NCBI GenBank assembly: GCA_033557465.1
Contig: CM066035.1
Location: 917,052,235-917,116,234, forward strand
Origin: Ichthyophis bannanicus
Lineage: Eukaryota; Chordata; Amphibia; Gymnophiona; Ichthyophiidae
Reading direction: 5' to 3'
DNA: 64,000 bases
Part shown: positions 1-10,639 of the stretch, piece by piece
Numbering within the stretch: the first letter of the stretch is position 1
How the letters are laid out: each line of letters starts with the position of its first letter
Notes under the pieces: generated by a model
What the model saw: only the letters and a program-made list of their open reading frames with translations
Told to the model about the DNA's origin: nothing
The model's database searches: none
Translations under genes and position numbers: made by a program

Positions 1-21
1 CAGGGTATCCTCCTGTGAACA

Positions 22-480
22 GTGTACCTGCCAGGCCAGGACAACCGGCTGGCCAACAGACTGAGCAGAGATCTCCAGCCACACGAGTGGCAGCTGGACC
101 CCAGGGTAGCCAGTCAACCTTTACGGCTCTGGGGGGAACCCGTGATGGACCTGTTCGCCAGCCCGGACAACTTTCAGTTGCCCCGTTTCTGCTCCCGGCA
201 GGCCCAGCCCTCCAAGGTGGCTGCGGACGCATTCCTAATCTCATGGTCGAAAGGCCTCATGTATGCCTTCCCTCCAACGCTGCTGATCACCAAGACCTTG
301 TTCAGGGCCCTTTGTGACAGGGCTTCGCTCATCCTGATGGCTCCTCGGTGGCCCAGGCAGCTGTGGTTCCTGCTGCTTCTGCAGTTGTACAGGCCCCCAT
401 CCCCTTGGGGACCACTCTGGGACTCCTTTCTCAGGAAAAGGGCTCTCTCCTGCATCCCAACCTGGGATCCCTCTCTCTGA
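22..480 (+). pseudogene. DIRS RT/RNase H polyprotein, C-terminal part (copy A)
   Basis: This is the region just after RNase H in the DIRS polymerase protein. Recognisable landmarks shared with copies B, D and E are LQPHEWQL, MDLFASP and AADAFLISW, then a segment ending ILMAPRWPRQLWF. The reading frame is open for about 150 residues and ends just before the recombinase region. The domain start lies outside the window. It is non-functional because the rest of the element is broken. Confidence 0.8.
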
Positions 481-489
481 GAGCGTGGC

Positions 490-1541
490 TGCTGAGAGGG
501 TGACTATGACTCCTCTCAACCTTCCAACTGAGGTGGAGGATATTCTGCTCGCCTCTTGCAAGGCCTGTACTAGGAAGGCTTATGCCCTCAAATAGCGCAA
601 GTTCTCTGCTTAGTGTGACGAATGCGGGGCTGATGCTTTCTCCTGCCTGGTGGCTCTGGTGTTACAGTACCTTCTCCAGCTCTCTCAATCCGGGCTCTAG
701 TCTAACTCCGTACGAGTGCACCTGAGTGCCCTGGCAGCGCACCACCATCCGGTGGATGGTAAGCCCCTCAGTCCAATACTTGGTTACCCATTTCCTGCGG
801 TGCCTTCTCTTATCGAAACTCCCGGTTCGCCCTACGGCAACCGAATGGGACCTCAATGTTGTGTTGGGGCAGATCACTCACCCGCCCTTCGAGCTGCTGG
901 CTACTTGCCACCTTCGCTACCTCTCTTGGAAGGTGATTTTCCTGGTTGCGCTCACCTTTGCTCGCAGAGTTAGCGAGCTCCAAGCCCTTGTGGTGGAGGC
1001 GCCTTATATACCAGGTTCTACAAGAACAGAATGGTGCTTCGCACGCATCCCAAATTCCTGCTGAAGATTTTGTCAGCTTTCCATCTTAACCAGGAAGTGG
1101 TGCTTCCTATCTTCTTTCCAAGACCTCACTCCAGTCGGGCGGAGATGGTCCTTCACACCTTGGACTATAAGAGGGCCTTGTCCTTCTATATCCAACACAC
1201 TCAGAGTGACTGCAAGGCTTCTCAGCTGTTTATCTCCTATGACCTCAGTAGGCTGGAGGAGGCGGTGACCAAGCGTACGCTGTCCACATGGGTGTCGGAC
1301 TGTATCACCCTTGCTTATGAGCAGGCGAGGCTCCCGCTGGAAGGCCGCTTCATAGCGTACCATGTCAGGGCCATGGCGACTTTGGTGGCAAACTTAACCT
1401 CCGTCCCAATGGTGGACATCTGCTGAGCCACCACCTGGTCTTCAGTCCCTACCTTCGCAGCCCATTACTGCCTGGAAAGAGAGTCCCGACGGGACAGTGC
1501 CTTCAGGCAGGCTGTACTCCGTAACCTTTTTGGGATCTAGA
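490..1541 (+). pseudogene. DIRS tyrosine recombinase, degraded (copy A)
   Basis: The tyrosine recombinase would integrate the circular DIRS DNA. Pieces in different frames line up with copy B: LLASCKACTRKAYALK at the N-terminus, FARRVSELQALV with the first catalytic Arg, YHVRAMAT in place of the His-x-x-Arg box, and AAHYCLERE with the nucleophilic Tyr. In-frame stops fall near 594, 612, 700 and 1423, and there are frame changes near 780 and 1020. The fragments near 726-1064 and 1031-1426 are parts of this one gene. Confidence 0.8.
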
Positions 1542-1710
1542 CAGCTCCTACCCTCTGACCCTTCTGTGTTCAGGCTACCGGAGTGCTGGTTTCATCGGAC
1601 ACAGGGGTCCTACTGTGCTCTGTGGGTACAAACTCAATTGCTGCTGCTTGTGGCTCCCCGTGAGGGAGCCCTGGTTTTGCTATGGGCTTTTGTAGCCTGT
1701 AGCTAGGGAG

Positions 1711-1812
1711 TCCCATATGTGAGGACTGACTTCCTGCTTGTTCCTGGAGAAAGCGTAGTTACTCACCTGTAACAGGTGTTCTCCGGGAACAGCAGAAATC
1801 AGTCCTCACAAC
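1711..1812 (+). repeat. DIRS internal complementary region (copy A)
   Basis: The first half is complementary to the left DIRS terminus (compare 17133-17170). The second half is complementary to the right terminus at 2005-2068. The two joined complements are what DIRS models use to align the ends of the linear cDNA for circularisation. Confidence 0.75.
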
Positions 1813-1881
1813 CCACCCTCCTCCCTTTGGAGTTGCTCATGTACCATCTTTTATTTTTGCCGTCTTTTAGCTATGTCATCT

Positions 1882-2070
1882 AACTGAGCAAGATGACACC
1901 CTTGGGTGGGAAGGGGATCACGCATGCATGGTGGCATCTTCCAAAGGCTTTCTTTGATAGTGGGGGGGATGTTTCCGCGAGGGCTCCTTTGGTGCCAACG
2001 TCACCCATATGTGAGGACTGATTCCTGCTGTCCCCGGAGAATACCTGTTACATGTGAGTAACTATGCTTT
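1882..2070 (+). repeat. DIRS right inverted terminal repeat (copy A)
   Basis: The segment from ACTGAGCAAGATG to the element end is an inverted copy of the left ITR seen at 17133-17300. Its outer end carries the ACCTGTTACATGTGAGTAA variant; one base is mutated compared with ACCTGTTACAGGTGAGTAA in the other copies. Confidence 0.75.
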
Positions 2071-2300
2071 AAATGTGATTTCATATTGCTTTCATTTTGT
2101 TTCTAATTATTTTTACTTATCTGCTTAGACTATATTACCCTTTTACTATCATTGAATATCTGCTTGTTTGATTACTATCTATTCTTTCACCACTGGATAC
2201 AAGTACGTTTGATATGTTTTTAAAAAATATCTATGTTTTGTTTTTAAGTATCTTTTTTGTTATTGTGTATATACATTTGTTTGTTTTTGGATTATCTTTT

Positions 2301-2480
2301 AGACTCCTGACGAAGGCTTTGGGGCTTGTTTACAAAGCCGCGGTAGCGGTTTGCGATCGTAATCGGAGCCGCGGCCCCATTGATTTCAATGGGGCCGCGG
2401 TTGCGATCGCGATCGCGAACCACTACCGCGGCTTTGTAAACAAGCCCCTTTGTGTCGAAACTTGGCCAAGTTGGGAAGAA
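2301..2480 (+). other. Hammerhead-like motif of a Penelope-like relic, split by a MITE
   Basis: If the MITE at 2321-2448 is removed, the flanks join as CTCCTGACGAAGGC (about 2304-2317) plus TGTGTCGAAACTTGGCC. That is the CUGANGA ... GAAA core order of a hammerhead ribozyme, followed by a short self-complementary AACTTGGCCAAGTT stem. Such motifs are known from Penelope-like retroelements. Stem I pairs only partly and stem II is about three pairs, so this is at best a decayed ribozyme. No reverse transcriptase is nearby. Confidence 0.35.
2321..2448. mobile_element. 128-bp foldback MITE (near-perfect palindrome)
   Basis: Two arms of 64 bp are symmetric about 2384/2385 without any indel: GGGGCTTGTTTACAAAGCC at the left end and its complement at the right. 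The arms are very CG-rich inside (GCCGCGGCCCCATTGA). TTT lies on both sides, which may be a 3-bp target duplication. One arm of the same family occurs at 23073-23135. It has no coding capacity. Confidence 0.8.
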
Positions 2481-3245
2481 TTAATAAATCAATTTTCTAA
2501 ATATATAAGTAGCTGCATTTGTCATTCCATGGTCATCTTTTCTATGGAGTTCCTACCTTCTCTTGGTTTTGTACTTTATTGTCCCAGCTGAAACCACTAA
2601 AACATATCAAGTATTTACAACCTATGGTGGACAATGATGCAGTGCTTTCACAGCAGCCATATCCTGGCTACTGACCAGCCCCCTAATCTCAAAGAGATAC
2701 TCACTAGTAACCACAAACCTCACAGCGATGATGCCAGCTTAGGGACCAGACCTTTGCCAGAAATCTAAATTCTAGCTCTGTCCCCACATTCAGCCAGAGA
2801 ACACTATATTGCAGTACCCAATAATATCAACTACAGTATCCAGAGTTCATTCACCTGCTCTTCCAATGTAATATACGCCATCATCTACCAGCAATGTTAT
2901 CTATTGCCTACATATAACAACCAGGCCAGTCACTCAGAAAAAGAATAAATGGCCACAAATCTGACATTAGAAATGACAATATTCTGAAACTAGTAGAACA
3001 TTTCAGACATCCAAGGCTCTCCCTTTCTGACCTTAAGGTGTCCTACAACAAAACTTTGAAGGCACTACAGCATGAAACTAATGAATTGGAGCTAATATAA
3101 AGGCTTAACATCATCACCCTAGACTTAAACAAGGACGATGGCTTCATGACTCACTACAGGTGTGAATGGACTTAACTATTCTCTGATCATCCTGTCCTTG
3201 GTTTCTGGCACTCTCCACAAATGTAAGTTAGCTGATCCATTCTGC
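2481..3245. other. No gene seen
   Basis: AT-rich sequence with no coherent reading frame. Some of it may be the body of the Penelope-like or another old repeat, but I could not assign it. Confidence 0.5.
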
Positions 3246-3619
3246 TATTGTTGTTGTTGTTGTAAAGTGCCGTTGAGTCGGAGTCGACTCATGGCGACTC
3301 TCTGGATAGCTATCCTAAATTGTGTTCGGTCTTCAGTCAGGCAGCTCATTGTTGACAGACTGGTACCCATAGCTGCTGTTATTGTATCGATCCATCTCAT
3401 TGCTTGCCTTCCTCTTTTGCGTTGACCTTCTATCTTGCCAAGCTTGATGTCTTTCTCTAATGATCTCTCTCTTCGCATGATGTGTCCAAAGTATGAAAGT
3501 CGAAGTCTTGTCATCTGAGCTTCTAAAGAAAGCTTAGGTTTGATCTCCTCTAGTACCAACTGGTTTGTTCTTCAGGCAGTCCATGGTATACACAGTATTT
3601 GCCGCCAGCACCATAATTC
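3246..3619 (-). pseudogene. RTE ORF2, C-terminal segment
   Basis: This continues the minus-strand RTE protein past the inserted L2. It starts in frame with ELWCWRQIL, passes a stop codon (ACTGCCTGAAGA on the minus strand), and continues with LRLSYFGHIMRRERSLEK and GKIEGQRKRGRQAMRW, which is the usual RTE C-terminus. It ends in a run of Gln from the CAA tail. Confidence 0.85.
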
Positions 3620-4541
3620 CCTCACCGCCGCTTGAAATTAAATATGGCTAAGACTGAACTCCTTATCTTTCCCCCCAATGCCTCCCCTCCTCTACCCCCT
3701 TTCTCAGTCTCTGTGGATAACTCTTTAATCCTTCCTGTCTCTTCAGCCCATAACCTGGGTGTTATCTTTGACTCCTCTCTTTCTTTCTCCACTCATATCC
3801 AACTCGTAGCTAAGACTTGCCGTTTCTTCCTTTATAACATTAACAAAATTCACCCCTTCCTTTCTGATGACACTACTAAAATGATTATCCACTCCTTAAT
3901 CAACTCCCGTCTTGATTACTGCAATAGTCTCCTTGCTGGCCTTCCCTCAAACCATCTCTTTCCCCTTCAATCTATTCAACATTCTGCTGCTCGACTAATT
4001 TTCCATCAGCATCGCTTTTCCCATGTCACTCCTCTTCTCAAGTCCCTTCATTGGCTTCCCATCTGCTTCCGGATCCAATTCAAACTCCTCCTCTTGACCT
4101 ATAAATGCATTCACTCTTCAGCCCCCCGCTACCTATCATCTTTCCTTACATCCCCTCTCGCGTTCTTCGCTCTTCGAACAGCCTTCATCTATCTATGTCC
4201 TCCACTCATACTGCTAATTCTAGACTTCGCTCCTTTCACCTGGCTGCACCCTTTGCCTGGAACAATCTACCTCTGTCTGTGCACAATGTGCCCTCTCTGG
4301 ACCTCTTCAAGTCCAGATTGAAAATCCATCTCTTCTCTATTGCTTTCTTTTCTTGATTCTTGTTTTTGCTCGTCTTGTTTATTGTATACTTTGTCTTTCT
4401 TGATTATATTTGTATTTTGTGATATTCTTGACTAGATTGTGAGCTTTGATGAGCAGGGACTGTCTTTTCTTCATGTATGTACAGCACTTCATACGTTTGA
4501 AGCGCTTTATAAATGTTAAATAGATAGATAGAATATATAGA
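3620..4541 (+). mobile_element. L2-clade LINE 3' end inserted into the RTE element
   Basis: A 5'-truncated L2 copy with the RT C-terminal part, then a 3' UTR ending AGCGCTTTATAAATGTTAAA and a (TAGA)n tail. It interrupts the minus-strand RTE between codons for DAFE and LWCW. AATTC occurs at both edges (about 3615-3619 and 4540-4545), consistent with a short target duplication. Confidence 0.85.
3632..4357 (+). pseudogene. L2 reverse transcriptase, C-terminal part
   Basis: The frame reads MAKTELLIFPPN, HNLGVIFDSSLSF, NSRLDYCNSLLAGLP and TPLLKSLHWLPI, all standard landmarks of the L2 RT thumb and C-terminus. A frame change near 4130 moves the rest into the frame of 4105-4356, which ends AWNNLPLSV and FKSRLKIHLF. 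Endonuclease and palm are missing through 5' truncation. Confidence 0.85.
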
Positions 4542-6984
4542 ATTCAAAAGCATCAATTTTCTTCCTGTCTATCTTTTTCACTGTCCAGCTTTCACATCCA
4601 TATGATGTTATTGAAAATATCATGGCTTGAACAAGTCGAATCTTTGTATGGAGAGAGACATCTCTGCTGTTGAGAATCTTGTCTAGGTCTTTCATAGCCA
4701 TTCTGCCAAGAGCAATGTGTCGTCTGATTTCTTGACTGCTTGTTGCTTCTTTATTGATAGTTGATCCAAGTAGGTTAAAGTTGTTCACGATTTCAATTTC
4801 TTCTCCTTCAACGATGAACCCGTTGATTGTGCCAGTTGTCATGATCTTTGTCTTCTTTACATTAAGGTGCAGGCCCATTTTGATACTATGTTCTTTGATT
4901 GTGAGAAGCAAATGTTTCAGATCATCTTCACTTTCAGCCAGTAATGTGTTGTCATCAGCATAGCAAAGGTTGTTGATGAGTCTTCCACCAATCTTCACAC
5001 CTCTGTTGTCTTCATACAATCCTGCTTCTCTGATGATTTGTTCTGCATATAAATTAAACAGGTAGGGGGGAAGTATGCAGCCTTGTCTTACACCTTTGCT
5101 TATTTTAAACCATTCTGTTTCTCCTTGTTCCGTTCAAACTGTTGCTTCTTTATCAATGTACAGATTGTGCAAGAGAACGATCAGGTGTTCTGGTATACCC
5201 ATGCTTCTTAATGTGGCCCAGAGTTTCTCATGGTTTACACAGTCAAAAGCCTTGCTATAATCGATAAAGCACAAATAGATATCCTTTTGGTATTCTTTAG
5301 TCTTTTCAAGGATCCATCTCACATCGTCAATGATGTCTCTCATTCCTTGCCCTTTCCTGAACCCTGCTTGCACTTCAGGTACTTCTTGTTCCAGGTATGG
5401 TTGTAATCTCTTTTGAATAATCTTCAGTAGAATCTTGCTGGCATGTGGGATCAGAGCGATTGTGCGATAATTTCCACAGTCATTTGGATCACCCTTCTTT
5501 AATATTGGTATAAACACAGATCTTTTCCAGTCAGTTGGCCATGATGTTGTCTTCCATATTTCTTGGCAGAGCCTTGTAAGTATGGTAACAGCTGCATCAG
5601 ATTGCTGTAATACCTCTATGGGAATGCTATCAATGCCTGGTGCTTTGTTCTTTGATAAGGCTTTCAATGCTGCTTCAGCTTCTTCTTTCATCACCAATGG
5701 TTCCCGATCATAAGGTACAGGTTGAAACGGCTGTTGGTCCACTTGATCTTTATCATATAAAAACTCTGTATATTCATTCCACCTTTTCTTGATCGTCTCA
5801 GCATCATTCAACATAGAACCTTGAGCATCTTGTAACATTCCAGTTCGAGGCTGGAACTTTTTCTTTAACTCTCGTAGCTTTAGGAAAGTCAATCTTGTTC
5901 TTCCTCTAATAGTTTCTGCTTCTATTTCCTTGCATGCGTCATTGTAGTACTTTTCCTTGTCCTGTCTTGCTGTACGTTGGAAGTCTCTGTTGAGTTCTGT
6001 GATTGTCTTTCTTTCTCTTCTGGCTTTAGCTTCTCTGCATTTCTGGGCAATTTTCAGAGTTTCTTCCATCATCCATTTTGGCCGTTTTTGCTTTTTCACC
6101 TTTTGTAGAGACTTCTCACTTTCTTCCAACACAACCTTCTTGATGTCATTCCAGAACTCTTCTGGAGCTCTGTCATTTGTATCTAAAGCAGCAAATTGAT
6201 TTTCCAGGCAGTCTTTAAATTCCAGTGGTATATTCTCAAGGTTATATTTTGCTGCATTCATGAGTAGTTTGCTCTTTTTCAACTTTAGCTTGAGTTTGCA
6301 TACTAGTAGTTGATGATCTGTACCACGGTCAGCTCCAGGTTTTGTCTTTGTTGATGTTGCAGAGCTTTTCCATCGTTGACTTCCACAGATGTAGTCAATT
6401 TGATTTTTATACAATCCATTGGGTGACGTCCATGTGTACAGTCGCCGCTTGTGTTGCTGGAAGAAGGTGTTTGAGATGAATAGATCGTTGGTCTTACAGA
6501 ATTCTATCAGTCTTTCTCCAGCTTCATTTCTGTTGCCAAGTCCATATTTTCCAACTACCTTGCCTTCTTCTTTGTTGCCAGCTTTTGCATTCCAGTTACC
6601 CATGACTATCAGGATATCCTGTTTGCATGTTCTGTCAGTTTCAGCTTGTACTTGTTCATAGAACTCTTTAATTTCATTCTCTTCTGCAGCTGTTGTTGGG
6701 GCATATACTTGAATTATAGTTGTGTTGATAGGCATTCCTCGTAGACGATTAGAGATTAAGTGTTCGCTGACTGCATTGTATTTCATTACAGTTCTTGCAA
6801 GTTTCTTCTTTATTATAAATGCAACACCATTTCTTCTTTGTCTTTCATTTCCAGCATAGTAGACCATGTGATCATCTGATGCAAAGTGCCCGATGCCAGT
6901 CCATTTCAGTTCGCTGACACCCAACAGATCAAGTTGTACACGTTCCATTTCATTCTTGACGACCTCCAACTTCCCTTGGTTCAT
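4541..6984 (-). pseudogene. RTE ORF2: AP endonuclease and reverse transcriptase
   Basis: Nicks target DNA and reverse-transcribes the RTE RNA. From the start near 6984 there is an endonuclease of about 230 residues (LLGVSELKWTGIGHF, IQVYAPT, WTSPNG, QIDYICGSQRW, GTDHQLL), then a linker and the RT palm (GNYRTIALI, VQAGFRKGQGMRD, CFIDYSKAFDCVNHEKLW). After an in-frame TGA at about 5134 the frame resumes with GVRQGC, LCYADDNTLLAES (YADD active site) and YGCESWTVKK. The 616-residue open part is otherwise intact. The TGA and the L2 insertion make it inactive. Confidence 0.9.
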
Positions 6985-7021
6985 GCTTCGTACGTTCCAT
7001 GTTCCAATGCGTAAGACATCT

Positions 7022-7369
7022 TTACAGCTTCTGACTCTCAGCTACATCAGCAGTCAGACGTCCCGAGGGCTTTGATCCAACCACATCATAAATGCTGGCT
7101 TTACTCTGAAAAGTCTTCAGCTCTTCCGCAGTAGCTAGTTGAGTGCCTTCCGACCTGGGGGTCTCATCTTCCAGCACTATAGCACAATTTATTTTGTTGT
7201 AACTATCCATTGGGTTTTCATGGCAAGATACAGAAGTAGATTGCCGGTCCTTTCCTCTGTGCAGTTTAAGTTTGGTGTTGTTGCAGTTGTCACAGAAATG
7301 TGATCCTCTGCCGTCAACACTATCCCATTCTGCTGCTGCCCAGATGAGTGGTTTGTCTTGGTCTGGCAC
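7022..7369 (-). pseudogene. Upstream ORF of the RTE element
   Basis: A 115-codon frame directly upstream of and in line with the RTE endonuclease, separated by one stop and a few codons. It is hydrophilic with a possible Cys pair (HFCDNCNN). RTE elements often carry a short or missing ORF1, so this may be a 5' extension of ORF2 or a small ORF1. No domain recognised. Confidence 0.5.
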
Positions 7370-7499
7370 CTCAGCTGAGATCTGTCCATCTTGGGAGATG
7401 CTGCCAGTAGTTAAACTACCAATAGTTTAGCTCTCAGCATCACTGATGCACACAAGCCCTCACAGCACGGCAAGCTGCAAACTAAGTGAGTTTCCCTGT

Positions 7500-7740
7500 A
7501 AGTATTAGTGTATGTGTCTCATATCCCCGCGTGTTAAATGTATCCCCCAATTGTGTTGTGACCGCTTTGATTGAAGGATAAGGCGGTATACAAAGCTGTC
7601 TAAATAAATCCTGTAAATCACCTTGTATATTTGAAATTTGTTCTGTCCTGATCTGACAGCTCTGTCATGTAATCAAATCCGCTCCTGATCGCTGGAAGTA
7701 GCGGTATACAAATGTATGCTAAATAAATAAATAAAATGAG
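7500..7740 (+). repeat. Two SINE/LINE 3' tails
   Basis: Two successive tails end in ATACAAAGCTGTCTAAATAAATC (about 7605) and GCGGTATACAAATGTATGC plus (AAAT)n (about 7738). The second matches the tail of the SINE at 14517-14870, including TGATCGCTGGAA, so it is a 5'-truncated copy of that family. Confidence 0.6.
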
Positions 7741-7847
7741 GGATTCTGCTATTATCAACACTTTAACCTGCACTTTTCAATGCCTTTGTATTCCTCCCCC
7801 TGCCCCCCACCAACCTGGTCTATCTTCATGTCTATTTATATCAGGAG

Positions 7848-8068
7848 TGGAGGAGTAGCTTAATGGTTAGATCACTGGCTTGGGAACCAAGTGACCAGGT
7901 TCCTACTAGCAGTCCTTGTGGCCTTGGGCAAGTCACTTAACCTTCCATTGCCTCAGAAAATTCCAAGTTATCAATGTCCCTGTTTAATGTAAATTACCAA
8001 GTTTAAATTACAATGTAAATCACTTTGATTGAAATGATAAAGCAGTATAAAAAGACCTGTTAAAAAAA
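7848..8068 (+). mobile_element. tRNA-derived SINE (S1)
   Basis: The head GTAGCTTAATGGTTAGA resembles an RNA polymerase III box A, followed by a box-B-like CCAGGTTCCTACTAG. The body has CCTTGGGCAAGTCACTTAACC, shared by all SINEs in this window, and the 3' part ends GATAAAGCAGTATAAAAAGACC with an A-rich tail. Confidence 0.8.
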
Positions 8069-8069
8069 T

Positions 8070-8180
8070 ATCAGACAGAGTGGATTTTTTTCCTTGAAAG
8101 CTCATGCCTCGATATATTGGTTAGTCTATAAGGTGCCTCCTGCTTCTTTGATTTACACTACACCAGACTAACATATTTCC
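8070..8180 (+). repeat. Fragment of a widespread vertebrate repeat (GAAAGCTCATGCC type)
   Basis: The text CTTGAAAGCTCATGCC ... GGTTAGTCTATAAGGTGCC ... ACCAGACTAACAT resembles a dispersed vertebrate repeat, possibly Penelope-like. I assign it only by its conserved phrases. Confidence 0.35.
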
Positions 8181-8435
8181 TCTGTAAAATGTGTATTTTT
8201 TTGAGAAATTAAATAGTTCCCTTTCTATATTAACACTAGTTATTAAGGAGGAATTTGCAAACAGCCTGCATAGTTGCACACTGTGTGCATAGCACTGACA
8301 TGCATACTTTATCCGCATGGGCACATTCTCCTTAAAAATTAAAATAAAACTATACATGTTAAAACTGCTTGCATAGTTTGTACTTGTCCTCATGAGTGGT
8401 GGCCGAAACTGAAAAAAGGGCATGCACATTTGAGA

Positions 8436-8560
8436 ATATCGGGAGGGGGGATATTCAATGGGACTAATGTGGTAAGCAGACCTGCTAACCTCCTTAATCA
8501 TGGTCACGGGATATCCAGTGGCACTAACATAGTTGGTGCCTCCGAATATGCCCGGGTGCC
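8436..8560 (+). repeat. GATATTCA-family MITE-like fragment
   Basis: GATATTCAATGGGACTAATG and GGGATATCCAGTGGCACTAA match the phrasing of the repeats at 14880-15110, 42812-43140 and 53190-53581. It is a short, terminus-less piece. Confidence 0.4.
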
Positions 8561-10440
8561 GTCACTCCTAATACCAGCCCTAATAGACCACAAATACCAT
8601 GCACAGATTTGCACCTGCTCCAAAGATGATGTAACTGTGTGTGTGTATTTTTTAAAATATGCACATACATCACGTCTGATCTTTCCAAACTATACCCCCG
8701 AGAATCTCTATGCTAGATACATGTAAACGCATGTACATATCCACACGTAGTCATGCGCTTTTAGAAAAGACCTTTTTCGAGCATAAAATCAGCTTTATGC
8801 ATAGGAAAGCCTTAATAAAATTACCCCTATTGTGAACCCTCTGAATGCTTTTTAGTCACTTTGAGGGCAGATCTCAAACATATAATTTACCTATGTCAAT
8901 TGCTAAGTCTGTACGTAAATAGCCTTGAAAATTGTTCTCAAACTAATCAATTTCCTTTTTCTTCTGGTTGTTCACTTCCCAGTCTTACCATCTCATTTAT
9001 TTCAGACATATTTCTGTATTTTATCTTTGTTTCCATTAACATCCATCCTTGCATGTCATCATCCTGTTCATTCATTTTAAGAAACAGACTATATAACTTT
9101 CACATACCCCTTTTCCCTTGTAGAATGGTTGAAAATTGCATTCCTCCGCCCTTCAAAAAGTTTAATATTCATTCTATTGTATTGGCTTTATGAATGACAT
9201 TTCATAATCTCAAAGTGAGGAACAATAAACAAACAAGTAATAGCATGACAGAAGTCATAACATTAAAATCAATTATAAAATAAATAATATGGTCAAGTAA
9301 AAATCATTATTTCCAAAAATAAATGATCTAAATATCAAATATTAAATGTCTGCCTTAGTAACCAGGTGTATATTACATGTATATTACAACCAATTTTCAA
9401 AGAGAAACTATCCATATTGTTTCCTGTAGAAAGTTAGCAGCTGCAAATTTTACATGCTAAAAGTACCTGTGTACTGCATGCCTGCTGTTTGTGTGGGTGG
9501 CAGTGGGGCAAGGACCACATAGCACTTCAAAATTGAATATACATGGTCTGATTTGCTCCCATGGCCTACACATACATCCGAGAACGTTTCTTTCTAACCC
9601 CGCTAAAAATATACCCATGTGCACTGTTATCCAGGTAGAAAAGGACAGTTTTCAGACAAGCCAATTTACTCTGGTAAATGGTTTTGAAAATTATCCCCTA
9701 TCTCAGCTGCAGAATGTATGTACATTTTTGTTAAAATCTGAAACCTATAACAAAGATTATGTGGCAGCAAAATTACAGCACATTGCACATCAAAATTGCA
9801 CAAGTTTCAGCTGCACAGATGTGTATAATATTTATGTTACATTAACATTTTTCTTCCTATGCTAATTTGTATTAAATTGGCTTTGCCTGCATGAGGGTTT
9901 TGCATAGCTATGTTTGGGGTGTCTTGAGATTCCTGAACATGGGAATGTTTCAGGGTGGCTATGTTATGCAATGCTTGGAGAAGAAATCTGTCACGTTTTC
10001 ACAGGTGCAGGCTGCATGCACAAGAGTATTAATCACAGACACTTCTTAAAGAGTGGAATCACACTGGGACTAGCCCTGACATTAAGAAGCCCATATATTA
10101 GAATTTTCAGCAGAGTATCTGCAGTTATTCCATTCCCTGTTCACTTATCAGCAATGAGACTCATTCTTTCTACAGTGAGCCTGGCCTTCCTTCCTCCTCA
10201 TCTGTGTTTTATCAGGTTTTTTCCTTTATATTGCTATGGATTGTGTTGTATGCAGATTTGGCTGTGGAATTTCTGAATCTGGAAGGCGACGTTTTAAATT
10301 CTATTTTAGTTTAGACAGCAGACTAGCTGCTAATGGTAGTAATGATGTAGAGTGTCCAAGAATAAGCAGAAGAGAACATATGCAGAGTGATCATAGTGAA
10401 AGTAAAGAGAGTAATAGCCCAAGAATATGTGTGCCAGAGA
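8561..10440. other. No gene seen
   Basis: AT-rich sequence with only short open frames (for example 9491-9865) lacking codon bias or known motifs. I see no recognisable repeat boundary. Confidence 0.5.
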
Positions 10441-10639
10441 GGCAGGGCCAGTCCCAGAGATGGTTCAAGGTGTTGGCACCCTAGGCAAATCTTAAGTCTT
10501 ACGCCAACGTTGCCTGTCAAAATCTATTCTTTAGCTTTGAATGCCATGCTCTTTGCTGCACCCAGAAGCTACTGCCCTAGGTGGCTGCCTAGTTTGCCTG
10601 GTGGATGGGCTGGCCCTGCAGAGAGGGCATGGTGAGAGC

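Larger units (their letters stand above)
1..2070 (+). mobile_element. DIRS retrotransposon copy A, 3' portion
   Basis: This is the 3' end of a DIRS element; its 5' part lies before the window. In order it shows the distal RNase H region, a decayed tyrosine recombinase, an internal complementary region (ICR) and the right inverted terminal repeat (ITR), which ends at about 2070 in TAACTATGCTTT. The order and sequence match the complete copy at 17131-22870. Several stops and frameshifts show it is dead and older than copies B and D. Confidence 0.85.
3246..7440 (-). mobile_element. RTE/BovB-like LINE, near full length, interrupted by L2
   Basis: The minus strand encodes an AP-endonuclease plus RT protein typical of the RTE clade. 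It ends in a short 3' tail with a CAA-type trinucleotide run (read as GTT repeats at 3246-3263 on the plus strand) next to GTCGCCATGAGTCGACTC, a tail shared by BovB-type elements. An L2 copy at 3620-4541 splits the C-terminal coding part. The 5' boundary near 7400-7440 is approximate. Confidence 0.85.

Noticed and set aside
1752..2068. Independent hairpin MITE formed by the ICR and right ITR
   Set aside because: The pair is part of the DIRS 3' end in every copy and follows the recombinase frame, so it is not a separate element.
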